NCBI GenBank assembly: GCA_035048485.1
Contig: CM068587.1
Location: forward strand, 46,375,496-46,439,495
Direction: 5' to 3'
Source of the DNA: Pteria penguin
Taxonomy: Eukaryota > Mollusca > Bivalvia > Pterioida > Pteriidae
DNA: 64,000 nucleotides
Shown piece by piece: positions 13,610-24,443 of the stretch (positions are counted from its first letter, which is position 1; each line of letters begins with the position of its first letter). The position numbers were made by a program, and so were the translations under genes. Under the pieces are notes generated by a model. That model was not told where the DNA came from and did not search any database. It saw only the letters and a list, made by a program, of their open reading frames with translations.

Positions 13610-15158
13610 GAGAGTCCTGCTTGCAGTGTATAATATAATATTAATATAGTAAGATAAAGCAATGGTGCCTTGTTGAAGGCCTCGACATAGAATGAAGATT
13701 TGAGGAAAGAAGTCTGAAATATGTGCATACACCTGTAGAAATGTAGGTGTTAAAATGCACAGTAACAGTGCCTATCATCAATGGATTTTGTTAACAGACA
13801 CAGCTACCTTGATCATAACATTCAAAAACAATAAAAAATATCTTTAAATAATTTTCGGTTAAAATTTGATAATTTTTGTATTTTCAACAACACTGACTTT
13901 TTTTGGTCAGATTCCACTGTAAAGCATCAAATTATAAAATTGATACAAGTAAGCATAAAGTAAGAGTTATATTTATTTCCACTTAATACAATAACAATAT
14001 ACCAGTAATAATAATAATATCAGGACACATGATAAAAACAATAAAGCAAATTCATATTACAAATATAAATATACTGTATATACACGTACATGTACATGTA
14101 AAGTTTAAATATTGCAAGAACTTGAGACTTTGAAACAAACTATGATTTCTGTCAAAATAATTGTACAAATATTTTTCTTGCTTTCCTTTGCTTTTTTATT
14201 TTGAAAACAAGATGTTACCAAGAGAAAGTGATGCTTCATAAATATTTACAATGCAATTCACTTAGATTAAGGGAATGAATATTAGCAGTGACATGAAATG
14301 TTTGGTTTATACATAGTCTAGATGATTAGTTTTACTTTTGCTGTGGTGGTACAAATATATTTTTATATTGCTTACTTTGTTTTGACAATTTTGTACACAT
14401 CTGTGGTCTTAGAATTACATGTAAAGATCATTCGTGTGTTTTCACAGTTTGAAATGTAAATTTTGATGCATTTTGGATACAATACTACATAGAAATGCAA
14501 GCATATTAAGTTAAATATCACAAAATTTTACAACAGAGTAATATCCTGTAATTCTATAATTCACAATAATAATAATAAAAAAAAAAAACAGACAAATTGA
14601 TCATAGTATACCAAAGAGTTATCAAGGAACACTAAACAAAAATAAACAAGAAACTGTCAAAGACAGTATGTCTGGATTGCAAAGCAGAAACAATGCATAT
14701 TTACACCTCACCTGCTTTGCAATCCAGTTAATAATGTTAAGTGTCTTCTGGAAGTACCGTAATGTTTTTTATAACAAACTGACAGATTCATATATCTATC
14801 TCATAAATATGAAATCTTTTAGTTTATGACTCTCAAGTAGTTTTTCATTCCTAAAGTGACTGGGAAATTGGAGGAAAGAAATTTTTCAATTTTGGTGATC
14901 TGACTTGAATTTAACTAAGATTGGTTTCACCTTTAAATCAAACACACTGACTATCTATCACACTAATTTGTGCGACCCATCCCCAAAATGTGAACACATA
15001 CATCAAAGTCAAATATCAGTCCTTATGAGATAGTCTGAAACAACATGATTACACATATAATAATATGTTGCCTTTTCGTTTGATGGATTTCTCCTCACGA
15101 TAACCGAAAAAAGATATCACAAGACAGCATTCTGTTTTCAGTATTCTAAATACTGCTC
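13610..15158. other. Probable ISCA2 3' UTR and flank
   Basis: AT-rich, no frame. Part nearest 15158 should be ISCA2 3' UTR; AATAAA on the minus strand at 14195-14200 and 13972-13977 are candidate ends. Confidence 0.4.
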
Positions 15159-15330
15159 TCATTTCAAGGCAAAAGAGGCTCCACAAGAACACCCTTGCTC
15201 AGCTTGAGGATTGTCTATGACTCTGAATGAACTTCGAATCAACTCTTCATGATAGTCTATTGTAGAGCCTTTCAAAAACTCCAGAGTGTCTACATCAATA
15301 ATGACTTTTACACCATCTCTTTCAAATACC
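15159..15330 (-). CDS. ISCA2: ISCA2 coding exon 4 (CxC ligand pair and stop)
   Basis: Acceptor TTCCAG. Encodes [20 protein letters not shown] then the ELIRSSF helix and the C-terminal GCSCG pair, ending with TGA at 15161-15159. The 3' UTR continues toward lower coordinates; AATAAA signals on the minus strand lie at 14195-14200 and 13972-13977. Confidence 0.95.
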
Positions 15331-18300
15331 CTGGAAAGAAATAAATGAAATACTAATCATATTTGAAAGAATTGTTTGTCTCGTCATACATGCTTTAATA
15401 TAAGGACAGAAATATCAGTATCTAAACATATCATGATAATTCCTTAAATTAAATATTCGTTTAGTAAATGTGTATTATTATCATAACATATCAGTAACTA
15501 AAGTGTTTTTCATGGGAATATTTCTACTGAAGAGTATACTGCTTATAACATGAAGTAATATATGAATACTGTAATCAATTAAATGGATAAGGCCACCATT
15601 ATTAGGGGACAAAATAATTTCTACACCTAAGAGAAGAATATCAGGAGTCCATTTTACTAAAGAACTTGTAACAAATACATGTACTAAAGCTTGGACTTCT
15701 GAATCAATAAAAAGTTTCCTTTCATTCTCTGTAAGAAATGCAGTTTTCATGAATAACTAGCATAAATAAACAAACTTCAAGAAGTTAATGCTAATTTCTG
15801 CAAATATCTACCTTATATGTGTCTTAAAATAGTTTTGATTTCTCTTAACTTCTTTAGTAAAAGGGCCTGAGGTTTTGTCTCTCTGTATAATGTTTCCTCT
15901 ATTAGGAATAATTTGTTTGTCTGTTTTTGTTTTATACCGCACCAAAATTATTTCATTTACATGATGCAGGCATCTGCACTGCATAGAAATTTCCACCTAT
16001 GCTCTGCACCCACCAGAGGCAGAATGGTATCTTTGTTATACCAATGTCTAACAAGACAAGGGAAAGGTACCTTGGTTTTTACTCTTATGTAAGAAATAGA
16101 AGGGCAACAAAGAGTTGCAGATAGGGTTCAAACCCAAGACCTCTAAGTCACAAACCAAGAAAGCTACTCAGACTGCACTACACTAGTCCCATTTCAGAAT
16201 AAAAATATACAAAAACCCTTTTCACGTTAACTGCAGAGCTGTAATATTGGACGACAAAATAGTAAAAGTTCCCGCCAAATCAATCAGAATGTCATTAAAT
16301 TTAATTATGATGTGTTCAATTTAGAGGGAATGTAAATCAATTTGCTGTCCAATGCTACAGCTTCGTAGTTAACATGAAAAGGTCTATATAGCATGCAACA
16401 CCAGAAAGAATTAGATATCTAAACAAAGTCACCCTTTCGGATATGCAATATGAAATGGAGGACCTATGTAATTCCTAATCTTTTGGGACTAAATGTGATA
16501 GTGGAAATATTCTTTAGTTTTTTTGTTTTGTTTAATATAGCACCAGAATAATCTCAGTTGTATGGAGGTAGCCATTATCAAACTGCAACCAGATTAATTG
16601 GGACCCCTACCCCTCCCATCAATTTTGGCCAAGTACATCGGCAGACTTTTCCAATAGTCCCAAACAAGGTCCCAAACAGTAGTGATTTTCAGTGCCAACA
16701 CAGCCACCAAGGAGCCAGATATTGGAGGTGAACACATTTCTTGAAGTAATAATATACACATAGGTAGATAGCCAAGTGTGTTAGAAGTGCTCATGAATCT
16801 CTTTTTCAAAATAGCACATTTATTTTGATCCAGCTCTGGATAATCAACCACAAGTACATGTACTTCAATATCTTCAATGTGACACATTAACATTTTGATT
16901 TGTTTTTACTGAAAATAGAATATCGCAGCTACAATAACGTCAAAATACATGTGCACATTTTAGTAGTTAAGAAATTGTGTATCAAAAAGTTGAACAAATT
17001 AAACACTAACTGTTATAAAGAAGAATGATTCTAACTTCTCAGTACTTTAGGGAAGTAACGGTAGGAAAGGGCAGATAACTTACTTATCATCATCTTGAAT
17101 CTCCTTATCAATACTGAACTTGTATTCAAAGCCAGAACAGCCTCCCCCATCTACCACCACACGTAAGTAAGAATCTGTCTCTCCCAGCTGCTTCAGTTTC
17201 TGTATCATACAAATAAGGCTATCAAAATATGGCTCAGTGCCGGCAGGCAAATATCCTCTGATTAAATGATTATTTGGTTGGTTGATTGGTGTTTTACGTC
17301 GCTTTCAACAGTATTTCAGTTATATCGCGACATGGAAGCAGGAGGTTACCAACCTCTTAAACATAGTGGCGCAACCCGAAAATCGAACCCGGATTGTCGG
17401 TGCCACAAGCCAAACGCTTAATCACTACACCAAGCCTGCCCCTCTGATTAAATGAATTTAAATGATTTAAATAATATGGATTACACATATCCATATACAT
17501 GTATATACAGAGAGTTAAAGTTGAACATTATTCTATACACAGTATGGCATAACTGTGATGAAAGTTTACATCTCTATGTTTTTCTTATACAAACATCAAA
17601 ATGATACAAGTTCATTTATCTCAAATTTGCACATACACACAAATCATTTATGTGCAGCTTAAAATCACTTTAGTGTCAAATTGTTTGTGTAATAATCTAG
17701 TTCTTCCATCTTTGTTACATTTCGTTTCTTTAAAAAGAAGATTCTTCTTACAAGAATGTAAATACCGATTGAAATACAATGGAATGGAATATTGAATGGA
17801 ATACTGTATTCCCTGAGTATATTCTGGCAATGATCTCACTTTGGATATATTCATGAGGCATAATTTTTGGGAGAAGCCATATTCATGTTTTATTTGTGAG
17901 GCCTAATTTCCATAAAAAGCCATATACATGTTATATTTTTGAGACATATTATTTTTCAAAAAAAAAACATATACACATTATAACCGTGAGACATAATTTT
18001 TACACGAAGACATAATATACATGGTATATATTATATAAGTCAAATAAAGGGCAGCATGTACTTTATTTTCCCATGGAACAATACTCATGAAATTACATGA
18101 AAATAAGGTCCTTGGGACTAAAATGCTTTCATTTTCTGTGAATGAGTACTTCTGCTGAACTTGTGTAGTTCATTTTGCAGCTTGGATTTGACACTCCCTC
18201 AGTTGCAAATGGCAAATTCAGTAAGAAATTTTAAACACTGCCAACTCAAAGAGTAAAAGGTTACCCTTAACATATGTGCTAGTTAAACATTTCCATTAAA

Positions 18301-20382
18301 GGACATGTGATTCTTAAAACCACTTACTCTAATACAACTATCACTCAGTTTCACAGAAGCGCTGGGTTCACTTTGAGGAGTTGTGTCTTGTGAAGATAAA
18401 AGTCTGGAAAAACGAAGTGCTCTTCTCTGACTCCATGTTTCTTGTCTGAAATTTAAAGGATACAGTTTCATAATATCATCTATCGTAGAAAGACAACAAA
18501 AACAAAAGGAGTATCATATATACCATTACCAGAAAACTGAAATCTAGACTAAGACTCAATTCAGGTATGTATATGTGACGGACGGGTATCGTCCCAGAGA
18601 GCTCAAAGGTGAAAGCGTCCTACTTGATAGCAGAAGGTTCTGGATTTAATTCCCGAGTCCCGCCACATCTTTTTCTCCTGCCTGCTACATTTGGTGCTGT
18701 GGCCAGTCCTCATGAGTTGCATGTGCACTGTGAGGGTATGACCTCTGGGCTGTTTCAGTTTCCAAGGTTGGACACCTTTGGCAGGAGAGGAGTGTGACGG
18801 ACGGACGGGTATCGACCCGGATACCTCAATGGTGAAAACATCTGCCTTGATAGTGGAATGTTCTAGATTCAATTCCTGGGTCCTGTCACATCGTTTTCTC
18901 CTGCCTGTTACATATATATATATATACTCTACTAAGTGAGCTACATGAGCTTGGTCTATGTCCCAGTCTTTCATAACTTTTTCTTTATTTTCTAACTCTA
19001 TGCAATTCTAGACACAATATCATGGTCGATTTTTGGTTTATCGTAATAAATGACTGCACATACTGAGTTTAAGAGTAAAAACTTTGGGTTGGATAAGTTT
19101 CTGTCATTATGTATGTTCAATGAGAGTTTCCATCCCATCACTTAAAAGTGAAAGTGAAATCTATGGGAGGAAAACATGTTTGAAATATGGTCTTTTGACA
19201 TGTACAGACTGAAAGGTAAGTGAAAGCGAGTACAATGTTAATTAATAATGACAATAACAGAAGATTTTTTTCAATTTTCGAAGTCAGACATCCTGGTATT
19301 TGATAACGAGCAATCGGAACATTTGGGGTGAGGCATCGGACTTTATCATAGACAGCAATGCATATTCCTGGAGGAATTTTGGGAAAAAGGAATAATTCAA
19401 ATATTTTGTCACTCAAACAATTAAATTTTGAATACATGTTTTAGTGCTTTTACAAATTTCTGATCGTATATTTTACTAAAAACCCTTTAGAAATGTAACA
19501 CAAAAACTTAAAAGTTGTATTAACACTAACGATAAACCCCGAGTTTTACCCCAAGTGTCATGGCCAGACTTCTCTGGTATCTACTTAGACTAATAAAGAC
19601 AGTAATGTCACGTTGATTGAGATCAGAATTTGTGAGTTAAATATTCATCAGTCATCAGCGTGTCCACAATGGCTGTGATTGATACATAAAAAAGATAAAA
19701 CCAATTTAGTCTCTTGTTAGGCAACACAGTGATCAGTACCTGGAGTTGCACAAGAGATTAATATACAGTATAGTCATTATTTATATATCACAGATGCTTG
19801 TTTTCATATAAACAACGGCTCCGCCCCTGTACGTCTCTGTCTCATAGTACGAGATGGAAACGTTCAGGGGTGTACAGGGGCGGAACCGTTGTTTATTTTA
19901 AAACAAGTTAGTACAAGACAGAGGAGTACAGGGGCGGAGTAGTTGTTTATATGAAAACGAGCACCTGTGTCGTATACATGTCATTGTGAAATAACCTATT
20001 TGCCAATTTAACATGATGTAAGGGGCAATACTGGACAAATACAAAATTGCCGCTTGGATTTGCATCAGATTACTGTGATGTCACATTCCAAACATTAACG
20101 TCATAGTGAAAATTCCGCCAAAAAGTGGTCTGTCTGGTATAAGACCCTTTACATCACTTAAAATTGGAAAAAGTTCTATTGTCATTGATTCAGAGAGACA
20201 GGGACTGATTACATCACCAGCAGATAAAAATTAACAGACAGCTCTACTTTCATCCAGACACATTAACATTAATAATAAACATAACAAACAGAATGTGCCT
20301 ATAAACAAGGTGTGACATACATTCTTCGCCTTGCATTATGATAACACAAACTCGAGATGAACCTTCTGGCTTGCAACGCCAT
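15159..20382 (-). CDS. ISCA2: ISCA2, mitochondrial iron-sulfur cluster assembly 2 (4 coding exons, complete)
   Basis: A-type Fe-S carrier that works with ISCA1 and IBA57 in mitochondria to mature 4Fe-4S proteins (family knowledge). Coding exons, in transcript order: 20382-20321, 18445-18328, 17199-17084, 15330-15159; lengths 62+118+116+172 = 468 nt, giving 155 aa, close to the human length of about 154. All junctions are GT-AG and keep frame. Residues 1-60 are Arg-rich with few acids near the N terminus, as in a mitochondrial presequence. The three cluster-ligand cysteines are present: Cys81 in GGGCSGF and Cys146/Cys148 in GCSCG. The motif ELIRSSF before the last pair is typical of ISCA2 rather than ISCA1. 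It is divergent with DERA. The product ends in ...ASFALK then TGA. Identity is very secure; the exact start is the only ATG that gives a presequence in frame. Confidence 0.95.
15921..16190 (-). mobile_element. tRNA-derived SINE, third variant
   Basis: Minus-strand head with AGGTCTTGGGTTTGAACCCT (B-box) and GTGTAGTGCAGTCTGAGTAG; body TACCGCACCAAAATTATTTC, TGATGCAGGCATCTGCACTG. In ISCA2 intron 3. A tail fragment of the same type is at 16510-16575. Confidence 0.75.
17084..17199 (-). CDS. ISCA2: ISCA2 coding exon 3 (first cluster-ligand Cys)
   Basis: Acceptor ATACAG, donor GTAAGT. Encodes [20 protein letters not shown], then [13 protein letters not shown] and an acidic end. Cys81 in GGGCSGF is the first Fe-S ligand. 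A SINE insertion starts about 70 bp upstream in the preceding intron. Confidence 0.95.
17270..17440 (-). mobile_element. tRNA-derived SINE, complete, with 15-bp target-site duplication
   Basis: On the minus strand: A-box-like TGGTGTAGTGATTAAGCG, B-box CCGGGTTCGATTTTCGGG, central GAGGTTGGTAACCTCCTG and CATGTCGCGATATAACTGAA, tail TGTTGAAAGCGACGTAAAAC then CACCAATCAACCAACC. CCTCTGATTAAATGA flanks it at 17255-17269 and 17441-17455. The shared central domain resembles the MetaSINE type reported from bivalves; that family name is from memory. Lies in ISCA2 intron 2. Confidence 0.92.
17847..18025. repeat. Short tandem repeat, ~46 bp unit, about four copies
   Basis: Repeats the pattern ATTCATG..GTGAGGCCTAATTT..AAAAGCCATATACATG in ISCA2 intron 2, strongly diverged. 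Confidence 0.65.
18328..18445 (-). CDS. ISCA2: ISCA2 coding exon 2
   Basis: Acceptor TTTCAG, donor GTAAGT. Encodes the rest of the presequence and the first beta strand, ending in VKLSDSCIR, which lines up with the LTDSCVQ segment of vertebrate ISCA2. Splice phase 0 at its end. Confidence 0.9.
18573..18905 (+). mobile_element. Two tandem tRNA-like SINE heads
   Basis: Two units start GTGACGGACGGGTATCG (18573, 18795) and each contains a tRNA-like part with ATAGCAGAAGGTTCTGGATT / ATAGTGGAATGTTCTAGATT and a B-box-like TTAATTCCCGAGTCC / TCAATTCCTGGGTCC. The first has a 100-bp body, the second runs into a short TA run. In the intron between ISCA2 exons 1 and 2. Confidence 0.75.
19274..19622 (+). 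repeat. ~350-bp dispersed repeat, copy A (ISCA2 intron 1)
   Basis: Shares long segments in order with 20945-21260, for example GCAATGCATATTCC, TTTCTGATCGTAT, AAAACCCTTTAGAA and AGTGTCATGGCCAGACT. Same orientation in both places; roughly 75-80% alike by eye. Confidence 0.8.
19789..19969. mobile_element. Fold-back element with 44-bp inverted arms in ISCA2 intron 1
   Basis: Arms at 19789-19832 and 19926-19969 are inverted copies with four differences, centred on CATATAAACAAC and CTCCGCCCCTGTAC. An extra copy of the arm (GTACAGGGGCGGAACCGTTG) lies between them at 19873. Confidence 0.85.
20321..20382 (-). CDS. ISCA2: ISCA2 coding exon 1 (transit peptide)
   Basis: Encodes [20 protein letters not shown] plus two bases of the next codon. 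Rich in Arg, Ser and Leu, with no acidic residue, as expected for mitochondrial import. The donor on the minus strand reads GTATGT. The start codon is 69 bp from that of DERA on the other strand. Confidence 0.85.
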
Positions 20383-20451
20383 TGCAAAAAGCGCTTGTTT
20401 GATTCAGATGAAAACTAGTTCAAGCGCTTGGTTTACGTTGATGTGTCCAGT
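20383..20451. promoter_or_regulatory. Bidirectional ISCA2/DERA promoter region
   Basis: Only 69 bp separate the two start codons, so the 5' UTRs and promoter elements of both genes must lie in this gap and possibly inside the flanking exons. The palindromic motif AAGCGCTTG occurs twice in the same orientation, at 20389-20397 and 20422-20430. No TATA box is evident. That these motifs are functional is inference. Confidence 0.6.
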
Positions 20452-20660
20452 ATGTCGGACAGGAATCCTGGAGTAGACTTTGATGCAAGTTGGTTTGAGA
20501 ATGTTCACATCAACTTGCCCGCTGTCAAGCGTCGTGCAGAGACACTTGGAACCAGAAGAACTGTTAAAAAGCAATGGCAAGCAGCATGGCTGCTGAGAGC
20601 CGTATCGTGTATCGATTTAACGACTTTGGCAGGGGACGATACTCCTGCAAACGTCTCCAG
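20452..20660 (+). CDS. DERA: DERA coding exon 1
   Basis: Starts at ATG 20452 and ends at CTCCAG before donor GTTAAA. Encodes 69 codons plus 2 bases, including RRTVKKQWQAAWLLRA and IDLTTLAGDDT. Reading past the donor gives a short non-homologous tail and a stop, which confirms the exon end. Confidence 0.93.
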
Positions 20661-23600
20661 GTTAAATTTCATGTTCATTGCAGATAAATACTTCATTTGA
20701 ATTGTCTGAGATTTTGATAATTCAGTTTGGTAAATTCGGTGTTAAGATTTTGCAACAATTTCTATGCAATATTTATTTGGTAATTTGGTTTCAGAATGGT
20801 GTTAATTTTAAAATTTACTGTCATTAGTTTTCACACCCAGCGACGAGAGTCTGAGGTCAGAGCGCCATTGTCATACCCTTGGTTTTGTTGTTGTCATCCC
20901 ATGGGGTAGATGAAACTTTAATCTGGGCTATATTTTTGAAACATTATCAAAGTTGGACATCCGGGTTTTTGATAATGACGAAATGAGCATTTGGAACTTT
21001 TGGGGCAAAGCATTGGATTTAATCATATAGAGCAATGCATATTCCGGGAGGAATTTTGGTAAATAGGAATAATTAAAATATTCTATTGTTTAAACAAGTG
21101 TTTTACACATTTCTGATCGTATTTTATAAGAAAAACCCTTTAGAATTGATACAGGAGAAGTTAAAGTTGTATAAACGTTAAAGATAAACTCTGAGTTTTA
21201 CCCGAAGTGTCATGGCCAGACTCCTTGGGTATCTATGTAGACCAATAGAGACAGTGACGTTGCGCGGACTTCAAGAATGAGGGACAGGGCTTTCACATTT
21301 CACTTATAGATTCCTCAGGATCAGAAATTTTATTTTGGTTGGTTAGTTGATTGGTGTTTTATGTTGTTTTCAACAATTTTTCAGTTATATCATGACATGG
21401 AAGCAGGAGGTAACCAACCTCTTAAACATAGTGGCGCAACTTGGGAATCGAATCCGGATCAATTGTTTGCGCCACAAGTCAAGCGCTAAACCACTACACC
21501 AAGTCTGCTCCTGCAAAAACTTGAATCTGGGCTATGTATTATGAACTGTAAGAGACGGAGCTTTCATATTTCACATAAATTCCCCAGGATAAAAGCTTTC
21601 TAGTGGCGGATTTAGAGGGGGGCCCGGGACCCCCCTTCTCACCATATATTTATTACTAAAAATCCAGATTTGGCACCAGAAATTGTTGAGTAGTTTGGAT
21701 AATACAGATGTGGGTCCCCCTTTTCGGAAATCCTGGATCCGCCAATGCTTTCAATTAGTTACCACACTTCTGCTAAATTGAACTTGACCTTGGACTTTAA
21801 CCTACTTCTCAAAATGTTAAATTTGGCAATATCTATGGCAGGGGGCATATATAGTAAAGTGCCTCGCTGTCATTCCAACATGATACAGCTTGTCTTTGCA
21901 TCTCCTGATTTGTCCTAAACTTAGCGCAAACAAACATCACAATATAGAGATGTGTGCATTGTAAAGGGAATGCTGTCTAAAAAGTTTCATAGGAGTTATG
22001 GTCCTTAGACTTAGACTGTTATGCATATATAGTAAATTTACCTTGTCTTCTCAACTGCTCTTTAACTCTGATGGAAGGATTTCAATAAAACTTGGTACAA
22101 ATACAGATCACAATATTTAGGTATGCATATTGTAAGGGGAAGCATGTTCAAAGATTTTTTACAGGCTTAATGGCCCTTATAGATGTAATTCACCTAATTT
22201 CAAAATAATATCTGTTTCAAATTACATGTACATACCGGTATTTGAAAAAATTTTGCTGTGGGCAGGGACATTTGTGGCGTACTGACACATCTAATTTTTC
22301 TGTGTGCCCAGATGAGCAGTATAGAACCATTTCTGTTATACACTTGAATAATAACTAGCCCTTCATCAATATATAATCGCCACTCCAATGTATATGAAAC
22401 AATTATATGTAACAGTTTATATAATGAAAACTTCAGTAAAGGCTAAAAGGAGATTTAAACCCAAACTTAATCCTCCTTCTTCATTTTATAACTATCAACA
22501 GGCATATCCAGTGGGTTTTTTATTTTTGTTTTTTCAAAGGTGCCTGTACCTTTTCATTTGGGAATTTTTTTTGTCCCATTTGCATAACCCTAAAAATATA
22601 TGTTTGGGAAAAATTTAGACAAATTTTGGGAAAAATCAATGAAAATTCAGTTGGGAAGGGTCCTTATAACAGACCAGATTTGAAGAAAAAAAAACCCCAC
22701 TGATATCCAACTGCATGATCACATTGTTAATCTTTTTTTGTAGGTTGTGCTTTAAAGCAAGACATCCTGTTAGAGAAGATCTGATCAAGGCACTTGGTAT
22801 GCAGGATGAAGGCGTTACTGTAGGAGCAGTATGTGTATATCCTAGTAGAGTTCAGGACTGTGTCAGGGCATTGACAGCCTGTAATGGCAGTGATATTCCT
22901 ATTGCATCCGTTGCAACTGGCTTCCCAACTGGTCAGGTAATGTCCAGATAAAGGCATATCCTTTGGGGTTTTCATAATTTCAGAGATTTGAGATATCTTT
23001 GTAATTTACATTGCTTCACTGGTATGTGTTTCAGTATGAGGTTTCTGCTTGGAACTTTAAAAAACTCGTAATGTACTGAATAAAACACCCCATGAAGAAG
23101 TTGACAAGTGCTGATAATATATAAGGTAGCATTCCTAATGCTAAGGACTGTCCTGACACCTGACACAATTTCAGAACTAGCTTAAAATGAAATCAATCTG
23201 ATTAAAACCACATCTTTATTCTGCTTCTCTATTTGTCCTGTTGTGGATAAAGATTTGGTGAAACCCCATAAGGGGTCATGTTCTGGTGAACTCTGATTTT
23301 TAGCCAGTCAGTGGATCGGCTACAAATTCCTAGGAATGGAATAAACATCACCAGCATGTGTGATCTACAAGGTAGTTTTTGAACAATGTTTGTTACATAT
23401 TGCGTCACTATCACTAGCCAAGTCATTGATTGGCTATGGGAAATAACGGTTTTGGTGACTGAAACGTCATAAGAGTTCATTTGAACATGACCCCTTATGG
23501 GGTTTCGCCAGATCTTCTTCTGCATTGGGACAAACAGAGAAGCGCAAGAAAGATATGGTTTTAATCAGATTGAAAACGTAATATATTTATATTCTTCACA

Positions 23601-24443
23601 TCTCCTTGTCTAAGGACAAACAAAATTAATTTCATAATGAAGTAACTTTAAGAACTCAATAAAATATGCAATATTTATTGAATGCCAAATATGTTTTTAT
23701 TAGGAAAAGTCATTATGAGTAAAATATTTCAAGAAATTCTCATATTAGCTTTCTTGAAAATGTCTTCACAAGCACCGTCATTCTCTGTTGACTGTATAGA
23801 ATATTCTTTCGAAAGTAAATCGTTCACCTGGAAATCTTTGCAGGGGTATTTAAGTATAAACGATAATAATAATTTTCTGGATCAGGTGCCTCTGAAGACA
23901 CGTCTGGAAGAGATACGGCTTGCCGTAGCAGACGGTGCTACAGAGATCGACATTGTCATCAACAGAAACTATGCCTTAAATCAGAACTGGAAGGGAGTTT
24001 ACGATGAGGTCTGTCAGATGAGGGAAGCCTGTGGAGACGCACACATGAAAACCATTCTAGCCACTGGAGAACTGGGTTCAATGACCAATGTATACAAAGC
24101 AAGTTTAGCCTGTATGATGGCTGGAGCTGATTTTATCAAGACTTCAACAGGAAAAGAAGGAGTAAATGCTATTCTCCCAGTAGCCCTTGTCATGGTTAGG
24201 GCTATAAGAGAGTACTATGAACGAACCGGGCATAAAGTGGGATTCAAGCCGGCTGGTGGCATCCGAAGTGCCAAAGATGCTTGTACCTGGCTCATCTTGA
24301 TGAAAGAGGAACTAGGAAATGATTGGCTTAACCCCCACATGTTCCGCCTAGGTGCCAGCAGTCTATTAATAGACATTGAAAGACAACTCTTTCATTACGT
24401 TTATGGCAGATATGCAGCTGCTCATGAGATCCCTATGTCTTAA
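20452..24443 (+). CDS. DERA: Deoxyribose-phosphate aldolase (3 coding exons, complete)
   Basis: Class I aldolase that splits 2-deoxy-D-ribose 5-phosphate into glyceraldehyde 3-phosphate and acetaldehyde in nucleoside catabolism; a cytosolic/nuclear enzyme in animals (family knowledge). Exons: 20452-20660, 22744-22936, 23886-24443; 209+193+558 nt give 319 aa, against 318 in human. Junctions are GT-AG and in frame. The Schiff-base lysine is Lys219 in DFIKTSTGK; the second catalytic lysine is Lys255 in GFKPAGGIRS; the catalytic acid is Asp156 in ATEIDIVINR. The N-terminal RRTVKKQWQAAWLL segment is typical of the long eukaryotic form. The ATG at 20452 was chosen because MSDRNPG matches the usual start; an upstream in-frame TTG at 20428 is not a start. 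The last 186 codons sit in one exon, whereas human DERA is split into many more exons. Poly(A) signals AATAAA lie at 24650-24655 and 25489-25494. Confidence 0.97.
20945..21260 (+). repeat. ~350-bp dispersed repeat, copy B (DERA intron 1)
   Basis: Counterpart of 19274-19622 on the other side of the ISCA2/DERA promoter. Followed closely by a SINE and a MITE, so the first part of DERA intron 1 is mostly repeats. Confidence 0.8.
21331..21512 (-). mobile_element. SINE, same family as 17270-17440
   Basis: TTGGTTGGTTAGTTGATTGG tail, AGGAGGTAACCAACCTC centre, and a tRNA-like head ending CACTACACCAAGTCTGC on the plus strand. Lies in DERA intron 1. Confidence 0.88.
21602..21746. mobile_element. hAT-like MITE, AGTGGCGGAT ends
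   Basis: 145 bp, AGTGGCGGATTTAGAGGGG to CCTGGATCCGCCAAT, flanked by GCTTTC on both sides (21595-21600 and 21747-21752). In DERA intron 1. Confidence 0.85.
21780..22170. repeat. Dispersed repeat in DERA intron 1
   Basis: Two internal units repeat GGGGCATATATAGTAAA / GCATATATAGTAAATTTACC, CTTGTCTTTGCATCTCCTGA / CTTGTCTTCTCAACTGCTCT and ATCACAATAT..GTGCATTGTAAAGGG / ATCACAATAT..GCATATTGTAAGGGG at about 200-bp spacing. Intronic and non-coding. Confidence 0.6.
22744..22936 (+). CDS. DERA: DERA coding exon 2
   Basis: Acceptor TTTTTGTAG, donor GTAATG. Encodes RLCFKARHPVREDLIKALGM through VGAVCVYPSRV and SVATGFPTGQ, part of the TIM-barrel wall. Phase 0 at its end. Confidence 0.95.
23193..23573. mobile_element. 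MITE, copy 2 of the same family
   Basis: TCAATCTGATTAAAACC at the left and GGTTTTAATCAGATTGA at the right are perfect inverted ends; the interior (GTGGATCGGCTACAAATTCC, ATTGATTGGCTATGGGAAAT) matches copy 1 over almost its whole length. In DERA intron 2. Confidence 0.93.
23886..24443 (+). CDS. DERA: DERA coding exon 3 (active-site lysines, stop)
   Basis: Acceptor ATCAG at 23885, then VPLKTRLEEIRLAVADGATE. Holds Asp156, Lys219 and Lys255 and ends ...HEIPMS TAA. The frame is open about 200 bp upstream into the intron, but that part has no DERA similarity and the acceptor joins exon 2 in frame, so the open upstream stretch is intronic. Confidence 0.96.
   Translation: MPLKTRLEEIRLAVADGATEIDIVINRNYALNQNWKGVYDEVCQMREACGDAHMKTILATGELGSMTNVYKASLACMMAGADFIKTSTGKEGVNAILPVALVMVRAIREYYERTGHKVGFKPAGGIRSAKDACTWLILMKEELGNDWLNPHMFRLGASSLLIDIERQLFHYVYGRYAAAHEIPMS

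Noticed and set aside
23682..23885. Upstream in-frame extension of DERA exon 3 as a separate 253-aa gene start
   Set aside because: No DERA similarity before 23886; the acceptor there joins exon 2 in perfect frame and matches the family alignment.
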